Counted from the first letter of the stretch, positions 22,301 to 37,300 are shown. The stretch: 64,000 nt of DNA from Ectobius pallidus (GCA_964059195.1 CAXKWD010000001.1:218682484-218746483), one strand, 5' to 3'. Numbers and translations are program-made. Notes: a model not told the origin generated them from the sequence alone.

Positions 22301-24128
22301 CCATTTAAACTTGCAGTTGTGTGAATCTTAAGTAATTTTACTCTATTCCATGGTGACTTATTTTTTTAAAAGTGAAACTTCTTTAGCTGCGCTAGGAGTA
22401 AATCGAGAGCTAACCCAAACTTGCATTAGGAACCAAATCGTCATGAAATTAGTGGGTCTGTGACGGAACGGACTGCATAGAGAACAATCAACTCGATGAT
22501 TAGGCTTATCCAAAATTTAAAAAATCTAAAAATCCAAAAGTAAAAAATCCAGAATTAAAAAAATTAAAAATCAAAAGTTTGAAAAACATAAAATCAAAAT
22601 TAAAAATTTAAAAAATAAAAAATCCATAATTAAAAAATTCCAAAATTAAAAAGTCCAAAAAACAAAAATTCCAACATTAAAAAATTTAAAGATCCAAAAT
22701 AAAAAAATACTAAATAAAAAAAATAAAAATTAAGAAATACAAAATTAAATATTCATTAATCGAAAATTTAAAAAATAAAAAATCGATAATTAAAAAATCC
22801 AAAATTTAAAAAATCAAAAAATCCAAAATTCAAAATTTAAAAAACCTAAAAATCCAAAAATAAAAAATCTAAAGTCAAAAATTAAAAAATACAATAATCC
22901 AAAATTTAAAAAAAATTAAAAGATGAAAAATTTAAAAAAACAAAAAAATCCAAAATTTAAAAAATCCAAAAATTAAAACAATTCACTTCCGTTGTGTGGC
23001 GTTCCATGCACACTTTTTTTAATTCAGCTGTGCATGTCAACACTGTGACCTTCACAAATCAAAAGCAACAGCTAAACTGTGAGGTGAAACATGTTTTATT
23101 GCTTAAATGAGAAAGTTAGGGAATGCCACCCCCCTCGAACACCCTCTATAGCCTGTCATTTGAGCTGGGAACAGTACCGTTACTGCTTATACATTATCAT
23201 ACAGTTTAGATAGAAACAAAACCCTTAAAAACAAAATTTTGAATGACGTACAGTACTTGGAAATAAAACTGTAAAAAGAAAAATGTGATAACATAAATAG
23301 AGTCTTTGAATAATCAGAATTTTTTAAATGTTTTCATATTAAACCATTTCATTCATGGTACTTCTGCCTTAGGGCAGGTCTACACTCCAATGTAAAATTC
23401 CATTTTATAGATCATTCTGTTTTCTGATGCATCTTTTAACTCTCCATAATTTCTTTTCTTCTTGATGTCATCCAGTATCTCAATTCTTCTTCTTCCTAGT
23501 CTTCTCTTTCCTTCTATGGCATCTAGCAAGAGTCCTCTTCTTTTCATAATGTGTCCCATCCAGTTGGCTTTTCTCACTTTTACATCTTGCAAGATGTGTC
23601 TCTTTTCTTCCACTCTTCTTAAAACTTGCTTCATTTGTGATTCTATCCGTCCATGGAATCCTCTCCATCCTTCTCCAACATCATATCCAGATATTTCTTT
23701 TCCCTTTTCCTGAGTGTCCATGTTTCGGCTCCATACAAAGCTACACTCCAAACGTAGCATCTCATCAGTTTTTTTTTTCTTCTTTCTTCTTAGCTGCAAA
23801 TTAACCGGGGTGCGCAGGCAAAGAGAGTTAAGTCCACCATCCTAAAAAATTGAGATATATCCATAGAGTTATAGATGAAAATGTTCTCTACATTTGTGTT
23901 AAGTCCAGTAAGTCATATTCAAAATTGTATAGTAGTTATGGATATGTGCCTCATAGGTTTATCCGTCTCTAAAGCTATGTTGGGCTGGTATAGTGTGTTA
24001 AGTCACTCTTATTCTCAGTAACAAGAAAGTGGACTTAACTCTCTTTGCCCACGCACTCTGGAATTAATCCATATGGGACTTCATAAAAATGTTAACATTA
24101 TCCACGATTACATTAAGCTGCGTTCACT

Positions 24129-24187
<59 letters not shown>

Positions 24188-24190
24188 CAT

Positions 24191-24222
<32 letters not shown>

Positions 24223-27200
24223 CATCATCATCATAATCCCTGGCCAACTGGTGCCTTTCAGTGAAAATTAGGGCGGTGCGCCGGGCGTTTGACCGAATGC
24301 TCATATGGATATTCTAACCCTGCTTATCGTCATCTTTTACCATATTATTTTTATCACTTTTATTTCATTGTAGCTTACCAGTTGTAGGAGTGTTAGGTGC
24401 TTCTTCCACCACAGATACTTTTGGTACTGAGGTCCCATTGCAGAGAGCATGTAGTAGAAGTACATAATCACATGCACTATGTTGTTCACCAGGTTTGAGA
24501 ATGTGCCATGGCCACCTGTAACATCAAACAATCATACATTTTCAACTGTTTGCGGATTATACGTGTGCCAAAATTTGAATTTCCCGCACTTAACTTCTGT
24601 AATGAGATACGGAATCATATTTTGGGGCAACTCTTCCCATTGGGAGAAAAATATTTATATTACAAAAATGTTCAATAAGAATAAATAATATGTCGAAAGA
24701 AAAAAAGAGGATCTTGTAAACCACTATTTGAAAATTTAAAAGTCCTCACTCTCACAGGGGAGTATATATACTCGGTAATGTGTTATATGCTAGATAATAT
24801 AGATAAATTTCAAACTAATTACAGTGTACACGGGCGTACAACTAGAAACATGAATGATTTACATATACCAGCTAATTCATTAAAACTCTCTCAGAAGGGT
24901 GCTTATTATTCTGCAATACAGATTTACTATAAGCTTCCAAGCAGGGCCGTGGAAAGAAAGCAAGGGCCCCATGGAAAAATTTTCCCGGGCCCCCGTCAAA
25001 TATTAAATTTACTACCCAACTCGCTCTTTATAATGTATGCAACAAAAAGATTATATAAAGATATTACATAATTATTAAGTGCCAGAATGGTACCGGTACT
25101 TTATGAGATTGTCTGGTAGACCGGACTGTCTGAATGTCTGTCTGTCGGTGTGTCTGTAAGCATGATAACTCAAATACGCTTTATCAGATTTTCATAAAAC
25201 TTGGTATATCATTTATAACGCCCATGGGACGAAGCCTATTGATATTGGACCAAATCGGTTAACTGATGCCGGGCAGAAAAAGGAAAAAAAATACATTAAA
25301 ATGTCCTAATTAGGAACAATTTTATCCGCATGTACCAGTTTAATCTTTTGAAAATTATGATTTTAAATGCTGAACGTTAGTGAAGCCTACTGTTGAGTCC
25401 AAAAGGATTTCTGCTTCTACTTTTCAAAAATAGCAATTTTTCTTCAAGAATAATCCGTTTCAGATTAACTGATAAATTCCCTGTCACCGTTATACGACAG
25501 GACAATGCAGATAAAATAAACTCACAGAACATAAGTTAAGCTGTTTATTGACTTATAACAATTTTATTTTAGAGTAAATTTAGAAAGTATAAAATAAAAC
25601 CTGGTCGGCCGGGCCCCCCTTTGGGCCCGGGCCCCGGGGCTACAGCCCCGGCTGCCCCTCCCTCTCGTCAGGCCTGCTTCCAAGAAACATTAACTTATTG
25701 TGTATTAAAAGCAAATGAAAATCTTTCAAAAGATCTCTCAAGGAATTTCTACAATGTGAATGAATATTTCCAGCTTGAATAAGTTTGGCAGCTTACATTG
25801 CTGTTATAACATGCATGTATATTTTGATCTGACGTGTTCTATATCCTTGAGCCTCGCTCAACACAGGATATACAGGACAAGATATCTACATCTGCAGTGC
25901 GTTTGTATATTTCATTCGAGTATGTTGAGGTTGATGTTTAGAATTTTCATGTCTGGATATTCGTGTCCTGTATTTATTAGTGATTTGTGTAGGCAGAGTC
26001 TATATTTTGTTACACAGTTTGGAGCGAAACGGATCATGTCTTCTTAAGAAGGGAATGAAAGTTTTCGAAGAAGTGCATGGAATATCAATAAATAGCAGCA
26101 CATGCAGACTAGGCATGATCGCGTATCATTCAAACAGTAAAAAAGGCTTCATATTCAATCGATCTGACCATTCATTTTGAACAACATACCGGCCAACCTG
26201 AAGAGATTAATACATTTTATAAGCAAAAGTATCATATCGATTCTATAGAGGTAATTGGCCTTATGGTGGGCATTTGTGGAACTATGCCCTCATTTTTTAT
26301 GAAATTTTGGACTGAATTTAACCTGTCAAAACCAGAGATTGAACCGTTAGTTGTTAGTGATACTACGGTAATATGTAAAGATAAATCAACAAACCTACTA
26401 AGCCTAAAAGCTCAGACTGTATTAAAACAAATTATAAACTGCTTCTCTGAAAATAGGCTAATCAATAATCTGAAAAAGACAAAGAACATACAATTCCAAC
26501 TATCGAATACAGAGGATAACATCAAATTAGACATTGATGGGAATGAGATAGATGAAAGTAATAGCCACACTTTTCTGGGAATGGTTATAGATAAAAATTT
26601 GTCTTGGGTATCTCACATTGATTACATAAGTAAAAAAATAAGCAAGACAATATATCTACTCACAAATCTAACAGCATATGTGGGTAGTGAAACTCTGAAA
26701 ATGGTATACTATGGACTAGTACATCCACTGATACTATATGGTATAGAACTATGGGGAACAGCAGCAATGGTCCACCTAAAGAGAATACTAACCCTTCAGA
26801 AACGCTGCATCAGGACCGTTTTCAGGCTAGGGCACAGAGAATCATGCAAGGAGGTATATAAAAAAGAAAAGATATTAACAGTTCCATCTTTATATATTTA
26901 CCAAGTAATTCTACTTGCTGTAGACAAAATTTCAGGCAATAGAAATAGGGACATACATAGTCATAACACACGATGCAATAATGACTTTCACCATGACTCG
27001 TACAATAAAAAGTCCATTAAAAAGGACCCTTATGTAGCAGGTATGGAACTTTTCAACAAACTGCCTAACATACTCAAGGAAAGCTGTGAAAATACAACTT
27101 TCAAACATAAATTGAAAAAGTACCTTATTGATAGATGCTTATATAATGTAAGTGAGCTATAAAACAAAAAGACTACTATTGATAAGTTGGAGTAATGTAT

Positions 27201-28502
27201 TTGTGCAATATATGTCAATACTGAATCACTCTATAGATTTGGTAGATATGGTAGATATGCAAAGAACACTATAGATATATAACATTTACCAATAGAGATA
27301 TTATATCTACTGTAAGATTTAAGATTTATGTAATAGTTATTATACTTGTACTACATTATACTGTAAATTGTCCTATATCATTGAATATGATCAACGGACT
27401 TAAACACTTAAATAAATAAATAAATAAATGACAATATGCGGTTTGTTCAACATCTTGAGATGATATCTGTATAACCTACAATAATTCAAACATTGTAAAG
27501 TAATTAAGATACCTTAATCCTAGAATTTATAGGAAGTTTATATAGTGAAGTTATAATCAAGTGAAACTTGAGATGGAGGTTTAACATACGTAACTTCACT
27601 TAATTCAAGCACTGACCTGAACATGTTTCGAGCAATCCTTCATGACTCAGTATAGCTGATGATGAGTCATGAAGGATTGCTCGAAACATGTTCAGGTCAG
27701 TGCTTGAATTAAGTGAAGTTACGTATGTTAAACTTCCATCTCAAGTTTCAATTAAGATACCTTATACAGTATTGTCAAATGTAATCTATATGTTAACTTC
27801 TCATGCATTGATTTGTTTAGCTTGTCCACACCGGCAACCTGCCAATGAAGGAAGTTGTTAATACCTATTATGTGAAAGTTCAGTTAAATTCGTGTGTTTC
27901 TGTGTCTTTACTTTTATAATACTATGAAGTTAGAAATGTTGCTAACCTGCAATGAATTTTACGCAGATCCACGTTTCCAGAGGAGTCACAGAATGGTGGT
28001 AGAGATGCAGCAGGGTCACTTGATTGTCCTTCTTGCGCAGAACGAAGAAGAACTGCAACACACATGGAGATGGTGAGTGTTATGTCCATTTTAAATAATT
28101 ATATGTATAGTAGAGTTTTTCATTGCATATCCAGGCGGCTTCAAAGCAATAAACAATAAAGTTGGTGATTGATGAATTTCATGTCCGTTTGTGGTGAATA
28201 CTTAAATGTATACTTAAAATGTACCACCTTATACCACAAACTTATTAATGCCGATAGTTTATATCCTGATACAAGGTTGCTAATAATATTGTTTTCATTT
28301 AACTGCTGTACTAAGATTTATGGGAATATTCAATGTCTTGCATCAAGTGCATCTATATAAATTTATTTAAAATTCATTGTTAATATTTATAAGCAGATAT
28401 GTGTCCATTTGACACTGGTTATGAATTAAAATCTAAATTTTCACTATTTATACAATGTGTAGAAAACTATTAAAACCTTAAAAACAATTAAAATGTTTAC
28501 AT

Positions 28503-28553
<51 letters not shown>

Positions 28554-31500
28554 GATAGTACAGATTACAGTACCTAGTTACAATTACAGTTAATATATGA
28601 ATATTTCCCTTGGAGTTCTAATAAATCACCAATATATGCCAATATTGAAATTAAAAACTGTGTTAACATTAAGTTAAATGACTACAGTGTCTATTTTGTT
28701 TTATATGTACTGAATATTTTTAAAATTGGCAGTTGAATTGATGGTGGATGTTGATAACTTGGTAGCCGTGTACAGTCAATAATCTGGCTATAATTCTCAA
28801 AGAGGAGATGTGCATTTCGTACATAACTATGCCAACTTCAGTTGTGGGGAGTATAGGTAGATGTACTTTAATATCCAACCACCTCGAGTACTATCCTGGC
28901 ACTAAGTTGGTGTTTCTTTATGCTAATTGGTCTGACAAAGTCTGTCTTGGTTTACGCTTTGTAAAACACAGGCAACGTTGCAATGCTCTCGCATTGTTAT
29001 CACTGACCTCGCTTTAATCAATTCACACGTGTTATTGTTTACTGTAACTAGATCTTGCAACACCGTGTTTCGCTCCACACGGAGTAGACAAGTAGCTATC
29101 ACAGGACATTCTTAGATTTTGATTGGCTGAGTTAACTAGCTGTTTGGTGCGGTAAAAATAAAGAGCATGGGTTGAACTGTCAGCAAACTTTTCCTCATAA
29201 AAAAAGGAAGCCGCCTGGGTATGCAATGAATAACTGGACTATACTCAGGGATGAAGCCTCCATTAAGGCTGTAAGGCTGAGCCTTATTTTGCTCTTATTA
29301 CTACATTTACATTGACAAATTTAGAGTATTTCATAATTGAACTTATGCGTTGCACTGTGTAGTATTTGGTTTAGAGCAGTGACAAGCAATCTCACCCCAC
29401 GCAAAGTCAGAACTTAGACTTAGGATAGGGTGCCCATTCGTCCCATTTTTCATGGGACAGTCCCCTTTTTGACAAAATGTCCTGCTGCCTGTTGGGGACA
29501 CTCAGATGTCCCGCTTTTTTGTGATTGTGATTGGCCAGTGTGTTTCACGCTACATTACTAAAAGTTACAACACTGAAGGTCTTGCTCATTATCAAAACAG
29601 ACTTTAATGGAGTAATATGTGCTGACTTTTATGATAAATTATAAGAAAAAACTCACTTTTTGATAGAATACATAAAAGTGAAATGTACAGTGACATCTAT
29701 GTACATAAATGTGCCATCTATTTCTGTGGAATAAATTATCTACACCAATCTGAAGAAGAAATTTAAGAAGTCATTTGGGATAATTTGTCTGTATGACTGT
29801 ATTTCGATTTTTTACTCTATATCAGCGTTTCTCAACCTTTTTGAACCCGAGGACCTCTAAAATGTGTAAAAACTTTTAAGGACCCCTAATTTTACATCCC
29901 ATTTTTAAAAGAAGGCCTATATTCTTAATATTTGGGGTATTAATTATAGGTCATTATAACGAAATATGTGAAAAAAATGTTACTTCTTTACTTTCCACTT
30001 GCTTTATGATATTTTTTAATTATGTCTGCGGACCATCTGCACCATCTTCGCGAACCACCAGTGGTCCGCGGACCATAGGTTGAGAAATGCTGCTCTATAT
30101 TATTAAACTACTTCCAAATCGGCTTTGTGATAGGTTCCCCCCCCCCACCCATATGTGAGATGCTTGACTTTATAGTAACACTCCTGGCTTTCATACTTCT
30201 ACCGTTAAAAGCGCTTCTTTTTACCTATGACTGCTTAAACTATTAATTGAAAGGAATTAAATTAAGTCAAACCTCGGTATAACAAAGATCGATATAACGA
30301 TAAACCCAGATGTAGCAATATATTTTTGTTTGGTCCCAGCGGATTTCTGCTCTCAATACTGTTAAAGGTAACTCAGTATAACTATGAAGCTATTTTAGAA
30401 ACACCCTTTTATAACTATATTTTGAGGTTGAATTGTTACTGCAAACCAATAGCTTAGCTCTATGGATGGTAGCTGGTATCAGATCAGTTTCCTTCCCAGC
30501 CACCATAGGCGTAACCAGGCCGACCAAATGGGGGGGGGGGGGTTATAACATCCGCGGGTCTGGGGGATTGGAATACCCCCCAGGGAGAGGGCGGTCCTCC
30601 CCCGGAAAATTTTAAAAATTAAGACGCAAAATAACGAGTTTTAAGCTTCCGGGGGGTCTTAAATTTCTGACACATAGCTAGGCTCAAAGCGTGCCAAGAT
30701 CCGTGATGTTAAACCAGTCTGAATAGTAATTTTTGAAGTGAAACTTCTTCAGCCACGGTAGGGGGTAAATCAAGAAATGTGTCACGCCCAAAAATCGTCA
30801 CGAAATTAATGAGATGTGACGGAACGGACTGCACAGAAAACAATCAACTCAATGATTGAGAGTAATCAGCTGCTATATGATTTAAACGAAAAAAAAAATA
30901 CTCAAAGGGGAATAAAAAATAAAAAATCCAAAATTGAAAAAATCTAAACATCCAAAATTAAAAAATCGATAATCCAAAATTAAAAAATCCAAAAAATAAA
31001 AAATTCATTGATACAAAATTTAAAAAATCCAAAATTAAAAAATTCAAAAATCCAAAATTTAAAAAATCCAAAAATTCAAAATTGAAAATAATGAAAAATC
31101 CAGGATTAAAAAATCCAAATATCCAACATAAAAAACAAAAAATATAATATTTCAAATCCAAAAATCCAAAATTTGAAAAATAATAAAATTCAAAAAATAA
31201 AAAATTCAAAATTCAAAGATTCAAAGATCCAAAATTAACAAATCCAAAAACCCAATATTAAAAAGTCCAATAATCCAAACTTGAAATCCAATAATCAAAA
31301 ATTGAAATCCAATAATTAAAAATTGAAAAAGTGAAAAAAAAAATTTAAAAAATAAGTTTCACTTCTATTGCGGGGCGTTCCACGCACACTTTTATTTTTA
31401 GTGTGCGGGTGTAAAGTAGCTATGGTTACAATTCAACTGAAGTTAAGAAACAAAATTAGCGTTTTACTCCTTCGCATGTCCGTTCCATGAATTATCCTGT

Positions 31501-32474
31501 AGATTACACAGTTTTCTGCATGCAGTCAAATCTCTAATATGTGGTAAATAACAGCCCCTCAATGTAACAATAACGATACAATCTGCTAGGGCCCACATGG
31601 AGGTCTGACTATATATTTTTATTGAAAGTCTCATGCTGTAAATATATTAACTTATTAAATCTAAAATTGAAAATACAAAATTAGAAAATACTCTCAACAG
31701 TTTATACTCACTGTGTCCATGAACTCTGTGAACTTCGAGAGGTAGTACCACCAGCAAAGATTTGCCATCTGTAAGAACAAAGAAAAATGTTTATTAGTTT
31801 TTCTATTTTTTCCATCTATTTCTTAGAATTAGTTTTGTGTGCTTTCAGTAATTGGGAGACATATGAAAGGTTAATGAAGTGGGATTCCAGCAATGAGGGT
31901 CTCTCTTCTCAGGGTTAGGACTGGTATGACCGAGTTCAGTAAATGCCTCTGCAAACTTTCCTTTGTTTTTGAAGTGAAACTTCTTTAGCTGTGGTAGGAG
32001 TAAATCAAGAGCTAGCCCAAAATTGCGTTACATTCTAGTGTTATGAAATTAGTGGGGCTGTGATGGAATGGACTGCACAGAAAACAATCAACTCAATGAT
32101 TAGGCTTATCCATAATTTAAAAAATCCACATATCCAAAATTTAAAAAATCTAAAAATACAAAATTAAAAAATAAATAAAAATAAAAAAAAATATGGGAGG
32201 GCGCTGGGGAAAGGTATCAGGCATTGAGTGGGGGGCTATTACTGCTTCGAGTTAGTGGCAAAGTAAAAAATCCATAATTAAAAAAAAAATCAAAATTAAA
32301 AATAAAAAATCCGAAATAAAAAAATCCTAAATTAAAAAATTGAAATTCCATAATTTAAAAATCTAAAAATCCGAAATTAAAAAATCCAAAAAATCCAAAA
32401 TTCCAACAATCCAAAATTGAAAAAATCCAAAAATTAAGACAAGCTTCACTTCTGTCGCATGGCGTTCCATGCAC

Positions 32475-32513
<39 letters not shown>

Positions 32514-34326
32514 CGTATTCTGTGCAATATAAGTCTTGAGAATTGTCTGCTATTCCTGTGTTGAATCCCTAATCAGATATGGGATCTCTTCTAGGGTGCA
32601 TCTTTTAAAAATGATTACATATTTACATTACAGAAGGGAATTTTAAAAACAATTTTTCATTTACTCAACTAAAGAGCTATGGTACTGCTTCAAACACGAT
32701 GGGGCTTCTAACGCTTAGCGTTTTTACTTGAATATACTTCAAGACTATTGACTAAGACTGTTGACAAGAGAAATCAAATGCAATTTGTATAAAACTTTGA
32801 TAAAACCTGTGCTGGTATATGGCAGTGAATCATGGACTTCAACCAAATCCCAGATGCAAAGATTGAGGTCCTTCGAAACTAAAATTTTGAGGAAAATATA
32901 TGGCCCAATGTGTGATGAAGGATCATGGCGGATCAGATATAACTTCAAACTATCGACTCTATAAATCCCCTGATGTGGTCACATCAATTAAAGTATCAAG
33001 ATTACGATGCCTGGGACATGTTCAAAGAATGAGTGTAGGTATATGAAAATATCAAAGAGGGTTATGGAAAGTAAATTTGAGGGCAAAAGGAATGTAGGAT
33101 GACCAAGACTACAATGGATGGAGTTCTAGAAGACCTGAAGGGTTGGTGGAATACCACCAAAAATAGAAACGCCTGGAGGAATATTCTAAGTGAAGCCGTG
33201 GCTCAAAGTAAACTGTGGAGCTACTGATGATGATCATAATTTTTCAAGACAACCAACTTATTCACTGAAAAAGATACTTTATCAGCAAGTGACTTACCCT
33301 AACCGCTGTAGGATTGCTGGAGTAGTCCACAGGCTGACACTTGTAACTGTAGTCGAGTAGCCATCCTCCCATTAGGTGCTGTAACAACATACATTATGGA
33401 ATTAATAGGGCAAGGCATTTATTTACCATAAGATTGTGAAAGAAAATTAAAAAAAAAAATACATTTATGACCTAAAAATAGTGAAAAAATGACACGATTT
33501 TAAAAAATGACCAATAAATTTACCATTATTACTTATAATTAGTTCTTTTGTAAGTAGTGAATTGCTAAAAGGAACTTAATGGTTGACATTGCTTTATTAT
33601 CTACCATTAAAATATTAAAGTACTAGATATAATTCTGCTTGCAGATGACACAAATATTTTAGTTTCAGGGGCAGATGAAAAAAAAAAATGATCCAAATGA
33701 TTTGTATAACTGGTTCCAAACTAACAAACTTATTATAAATACAGATAAAACAATAGCAATGAAATTTAAAATAAAAACCAACAAAAACCTCAGTTACAAT
33801 TTAATAAGGAGGAAATTAAATACAAACTAGAAACAAAATTCCTGTGCATTCATATAAATCAGGGGTTCCTAACCAGGGGGGCATGCAACAATTTGAAATT
33901 CATATTTTGATTTAGTGTTGTTGCCTAGTCGGTCGACAAGAATTTTTAATCGGTTAACTTTAACCAAACAAATACACAGACACATACCGTAATTAACAAA
34001 AATAACGGAACAGTATGAATTTACATTTTACAATCTTATAAATTGTAACTATATTTTCCCTGTCATATTAAATAGTCATGTCTTGTTCTCGACACGTTTA
34101 TAATAATTTGGTAATCCAAATACGGGATACGAATGATCTGTGTTGTGCTTTGTACAACCTAATATCTCAGAGCTGGTGAAAGCAAAACAGTGCCAATCAT
34201 CTCACTAATATTCAGTTTTTATCTCTACATTAGACATTTGTGTTTCTACATTTAACTTTTTTTTATGAACTGTACTGAGACTCAAATAAGATTCACAATA
34301 ATAACTAGATATGCATTTTCGTGTTT

Positions 34327-34364
<38 letters not shown>

Positions 34365-37300
34365 ACAGCAAAAGTATCACAGGATAAATAAGAATAATAA
34401 AAGAGGTGAGCAATATTAATTCTATTTTTACAAGTATTATAGGGATCTTTTAAAATACAAAAGTACTGGCAGTCACGTTTTTAGGCCTTCTTCTCCCCAT
34501 CACTATCAAAGGGGGCGTGAGGATTTCGTGATATTCCAAGGTCAGCTAAAAAAGGTTGGGAACCACTGATATAAACGAATCTTTAAAATCTAATACACAT
34601 ATAAAAAAATCTAGTTCTCAAACTTACTTCCATGTGTTTATATGCTCATTTTCTTCAAGGACAAAATAAGTCATCACATTCTAAAGAATATAATATATTT
34701 TGCTCATTTCCAATCATATTTGAAATATGGGGTAATATTTTGGGCACAGCCGAGGATGTGAAACAGTCTTTAAAATACAAAAGAGAACAATGAGAACCAG
34801 TGGCGCCAACTTATATGGGCCCGTGGGGCTCAAGCCCACCCAATAATTTGCCGTGCTCAATCGCAATTATTTATTACTACTTTTAAAAAATGTTTCGTTG
34901 TTTAATCGGTGCAAAACAAAAAGAAGATTATTGCTGACTCACATAACATGATTTCCCTTAGTCTCATTTATCTCCATCTCGATTTTCTAATTCGTCCTTG
35001 ATTTTGTCAAAATACGATACGATAGTCCACTATTATAATAGGCTATGCATGTTTTATTTTATTTTATTTTAATAGTTACCTAAAGCCCAGAAACGTTCAT
35101 GGTTAGCCTATATACGAGAATTTTCTTTAAATTAAAGTCCACCCCGTCGAGGAGTTGGTAGCGCAGCTGTCTTCCACCATGGTGGCCCGGGTTCAATTCC
35201 CGGCCTGGTCGGGGATTTTTCACTAGGCCTACTGGTATAGTTCCTTTCTGGGTTTAGGGCTGTGTTGTCTCTTAATCTCCATCCCGCAAGAGGCAATAGC
35301 AAATCTCCGCGGTATCACACTTGCCTGAAAGAGCCTTGGATATTCGTGACATGATCATCATCCCATGGCTTCATTATGGGTCTGAATCTACAGTCGGTCA
35401 AATAAAAAACGTCGGGACTCGTATGCTGCTAAAATTAAAGTTTTGACGCATTAGTTCACAAGTTTCCTATAAAAAACACAAAATACAGGTCATTTTCGGA
35501 ACATATGAGGCCATGCGGCAGGAGGGAAAATATGAACAAGGAGGGAAAAAATGAACATCGCGGAAATCGCAACACACGATATTCAACTTAATGCATTGTC
35601 ATAATTCATTTTGCTTTGTGTCATCGCCACATACAAATGCTAACGTGAGAGAAAGTGTGGTTAGGGCTGTAATTGACCTGCATTTTTCGGTCTCTGAAGC
35701 AGCGAGAAGGTTCCATATTTATGAAAAGAAGCTCAGAGGTGGGAACGTTACTATAATGCGACCGGAAGTTTTCATAGCAAACGTTGATCTGGCCGGACGC
35801 GTATTTCGATGCTAAGATTGGTTGCAGATGCTGAGCGTAAGTTATTGATTTTGCACTACAAGTACCGGTATTATAAAATAAAATCTTTAAAAAATGCTCC
35901 TTGAATAAACATATTCCTCGCGAATCTATTAATTATTAATATTATAACAATTTGCAACCAAGAATATGGCGGATTTGAGGCATATAGCCACAGCCTTCTA
36001 TACATGTTTGTTTTGGAACAAAACTGACTAAATAATCAAGAAAATACATGGATAGACAAGAGGCGTGTGTGAACCTAACCTTAAGTCTTCCTGTACATGC
36101 GCATATGCTCGTTCGTGATACTTAATCAAATAACGCCCGACGTTTTTTATTTGACCGACTGTACCTTTGGACAAAACACTTATCATTATAATACAATACC
36201 TTCGTGGTGTAAGTGTGACTGAGATATTAGAAATACTGAAATAATTTTTTGTTCAGTTCTATTCAATATATTTGAGCCCACCCAATGCCTTTCAAAAGTT
36301 GGCGCCCCTGATGAGAACAATGGACATCTTGCAACGAGATATTTAAGAAACAAAAAAAATCTTTCAAATATTTCCTTGGGGGATGCGTTATGATGTGATG
36401 ACATTCTCTTCATTTTTACAACCAATTTACATGAAGAAAATGTCATACATAATATATTATATTATACTAAGATGCTAACTTTTATTTGGGCAAAGGAATT
36501 TGTGTGTTTCACATCAGATTTTTATTGACTGATATTAACGTTTTCGCTGCTACCGACGTATAAATGCGTCGTCTAAAAATTTTATGAAGGCAGAGATATA
36601 GGATTAACAGATTAACTTTTTATGCTGAAACGTGAGGTTTTTTATCCGCATGTTAGGGGTATCATTCATAGAAACCGGCTACTTCAATTAAATTGTTCTC
36701 ATGGATTTTAAACTTGTAGCTCACTGATGGTTTCACTCGATGGCTGCCTTGTTATCAGTGTTTAAATGAAATGAATCAAATTCTCTACATTGTACCATTT
36801 AGACTATGGGCCACTAATATGAAACCCTCCCCCGTGGGAATTTCCGACACATATATTAGGTAGATTTCGAAGAAAAATCTACCTATTGCAATGGATACCA
36901 TGTCATGATTTTCGAAAAATTCTTTCATATCTTTACGTTTCATGCTCCCCTAAGTGTATATATATATATATATATATCTTTACACGATAGCGTCCGTAAT
37001 TTTGAAGATATTTGAACTAAATTTTAATATGTTATTTCTAGGCCCAATAGTTCGGACAAGTTCGTTAATGAGCAAAATTGGCCCAAGGGGGTGGTCGGGG
37101 GAGGGGGTTGAAATTTTTAAAAATGTATATCTCGGCCCCTATGAAGTATAGAGGGAAACTTTGTTCGAATAAATTAGAGTACTCCCTATGGAGTACACAG
37201 TGACACCAACGATTCGGGGGTTCGAGTGAGGGTGGGGGATGAAAATTCGAAACTTTTGAAACCACGTCTTGTGGGGTATCGTTGAAAAGCTCTTGATGAG

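Larger units (their letters stand above)
34798..36310. mobile_element. 1513-bp hAT-like element carrying a SINE and a Tc1-like MITE
   Basis: ATGAGAAC flanks it exactly (34790-34797 and 36311-36318). Ends CAGTGGCGCCAACTT and AAGTTGGCGCCCCTG are inverted repeats, with subterminal GGGCTCAAGCCCACCCAAT mirrored on the right. It contains a SINE (35150-35388) and a TA-flanked MITE (35391-36161), giving a four-level nest in the LINE. Confidence 0.9.
33610..36470 (+). pseudogene. LINE reverse transcriptase remnant split by two hAT insertions
   Basis: Three plus-strand blocks belong together: 33625-33859 (ADDTNILVSGADE..., LYNWFQTNKLIINTDKTIAM), 34569-34797 (INESLKSNTHIKKS...) and 36311-36470 (MRTMDILQRDI-like). 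The insertions at 33860-34568 and 34798-36310 have 8-bp TSDs matching across the breaks, so removing them restores the order. Many stops remain. Confidence 0.7.

Noticed and set aside
22505..22975. CRISPR-like or satellite array (AAAATCC units)
   Set aside because: Units are degenerate, vary in length, have no regular spacers, and occur in five dispersed elements with conserved ends. They are the core of a transposon family.
24089..24304. Poly-Asn and poly-Asp proteins
   Set aside because: Translations of (AAT)n and (ATC)n microsatellites.
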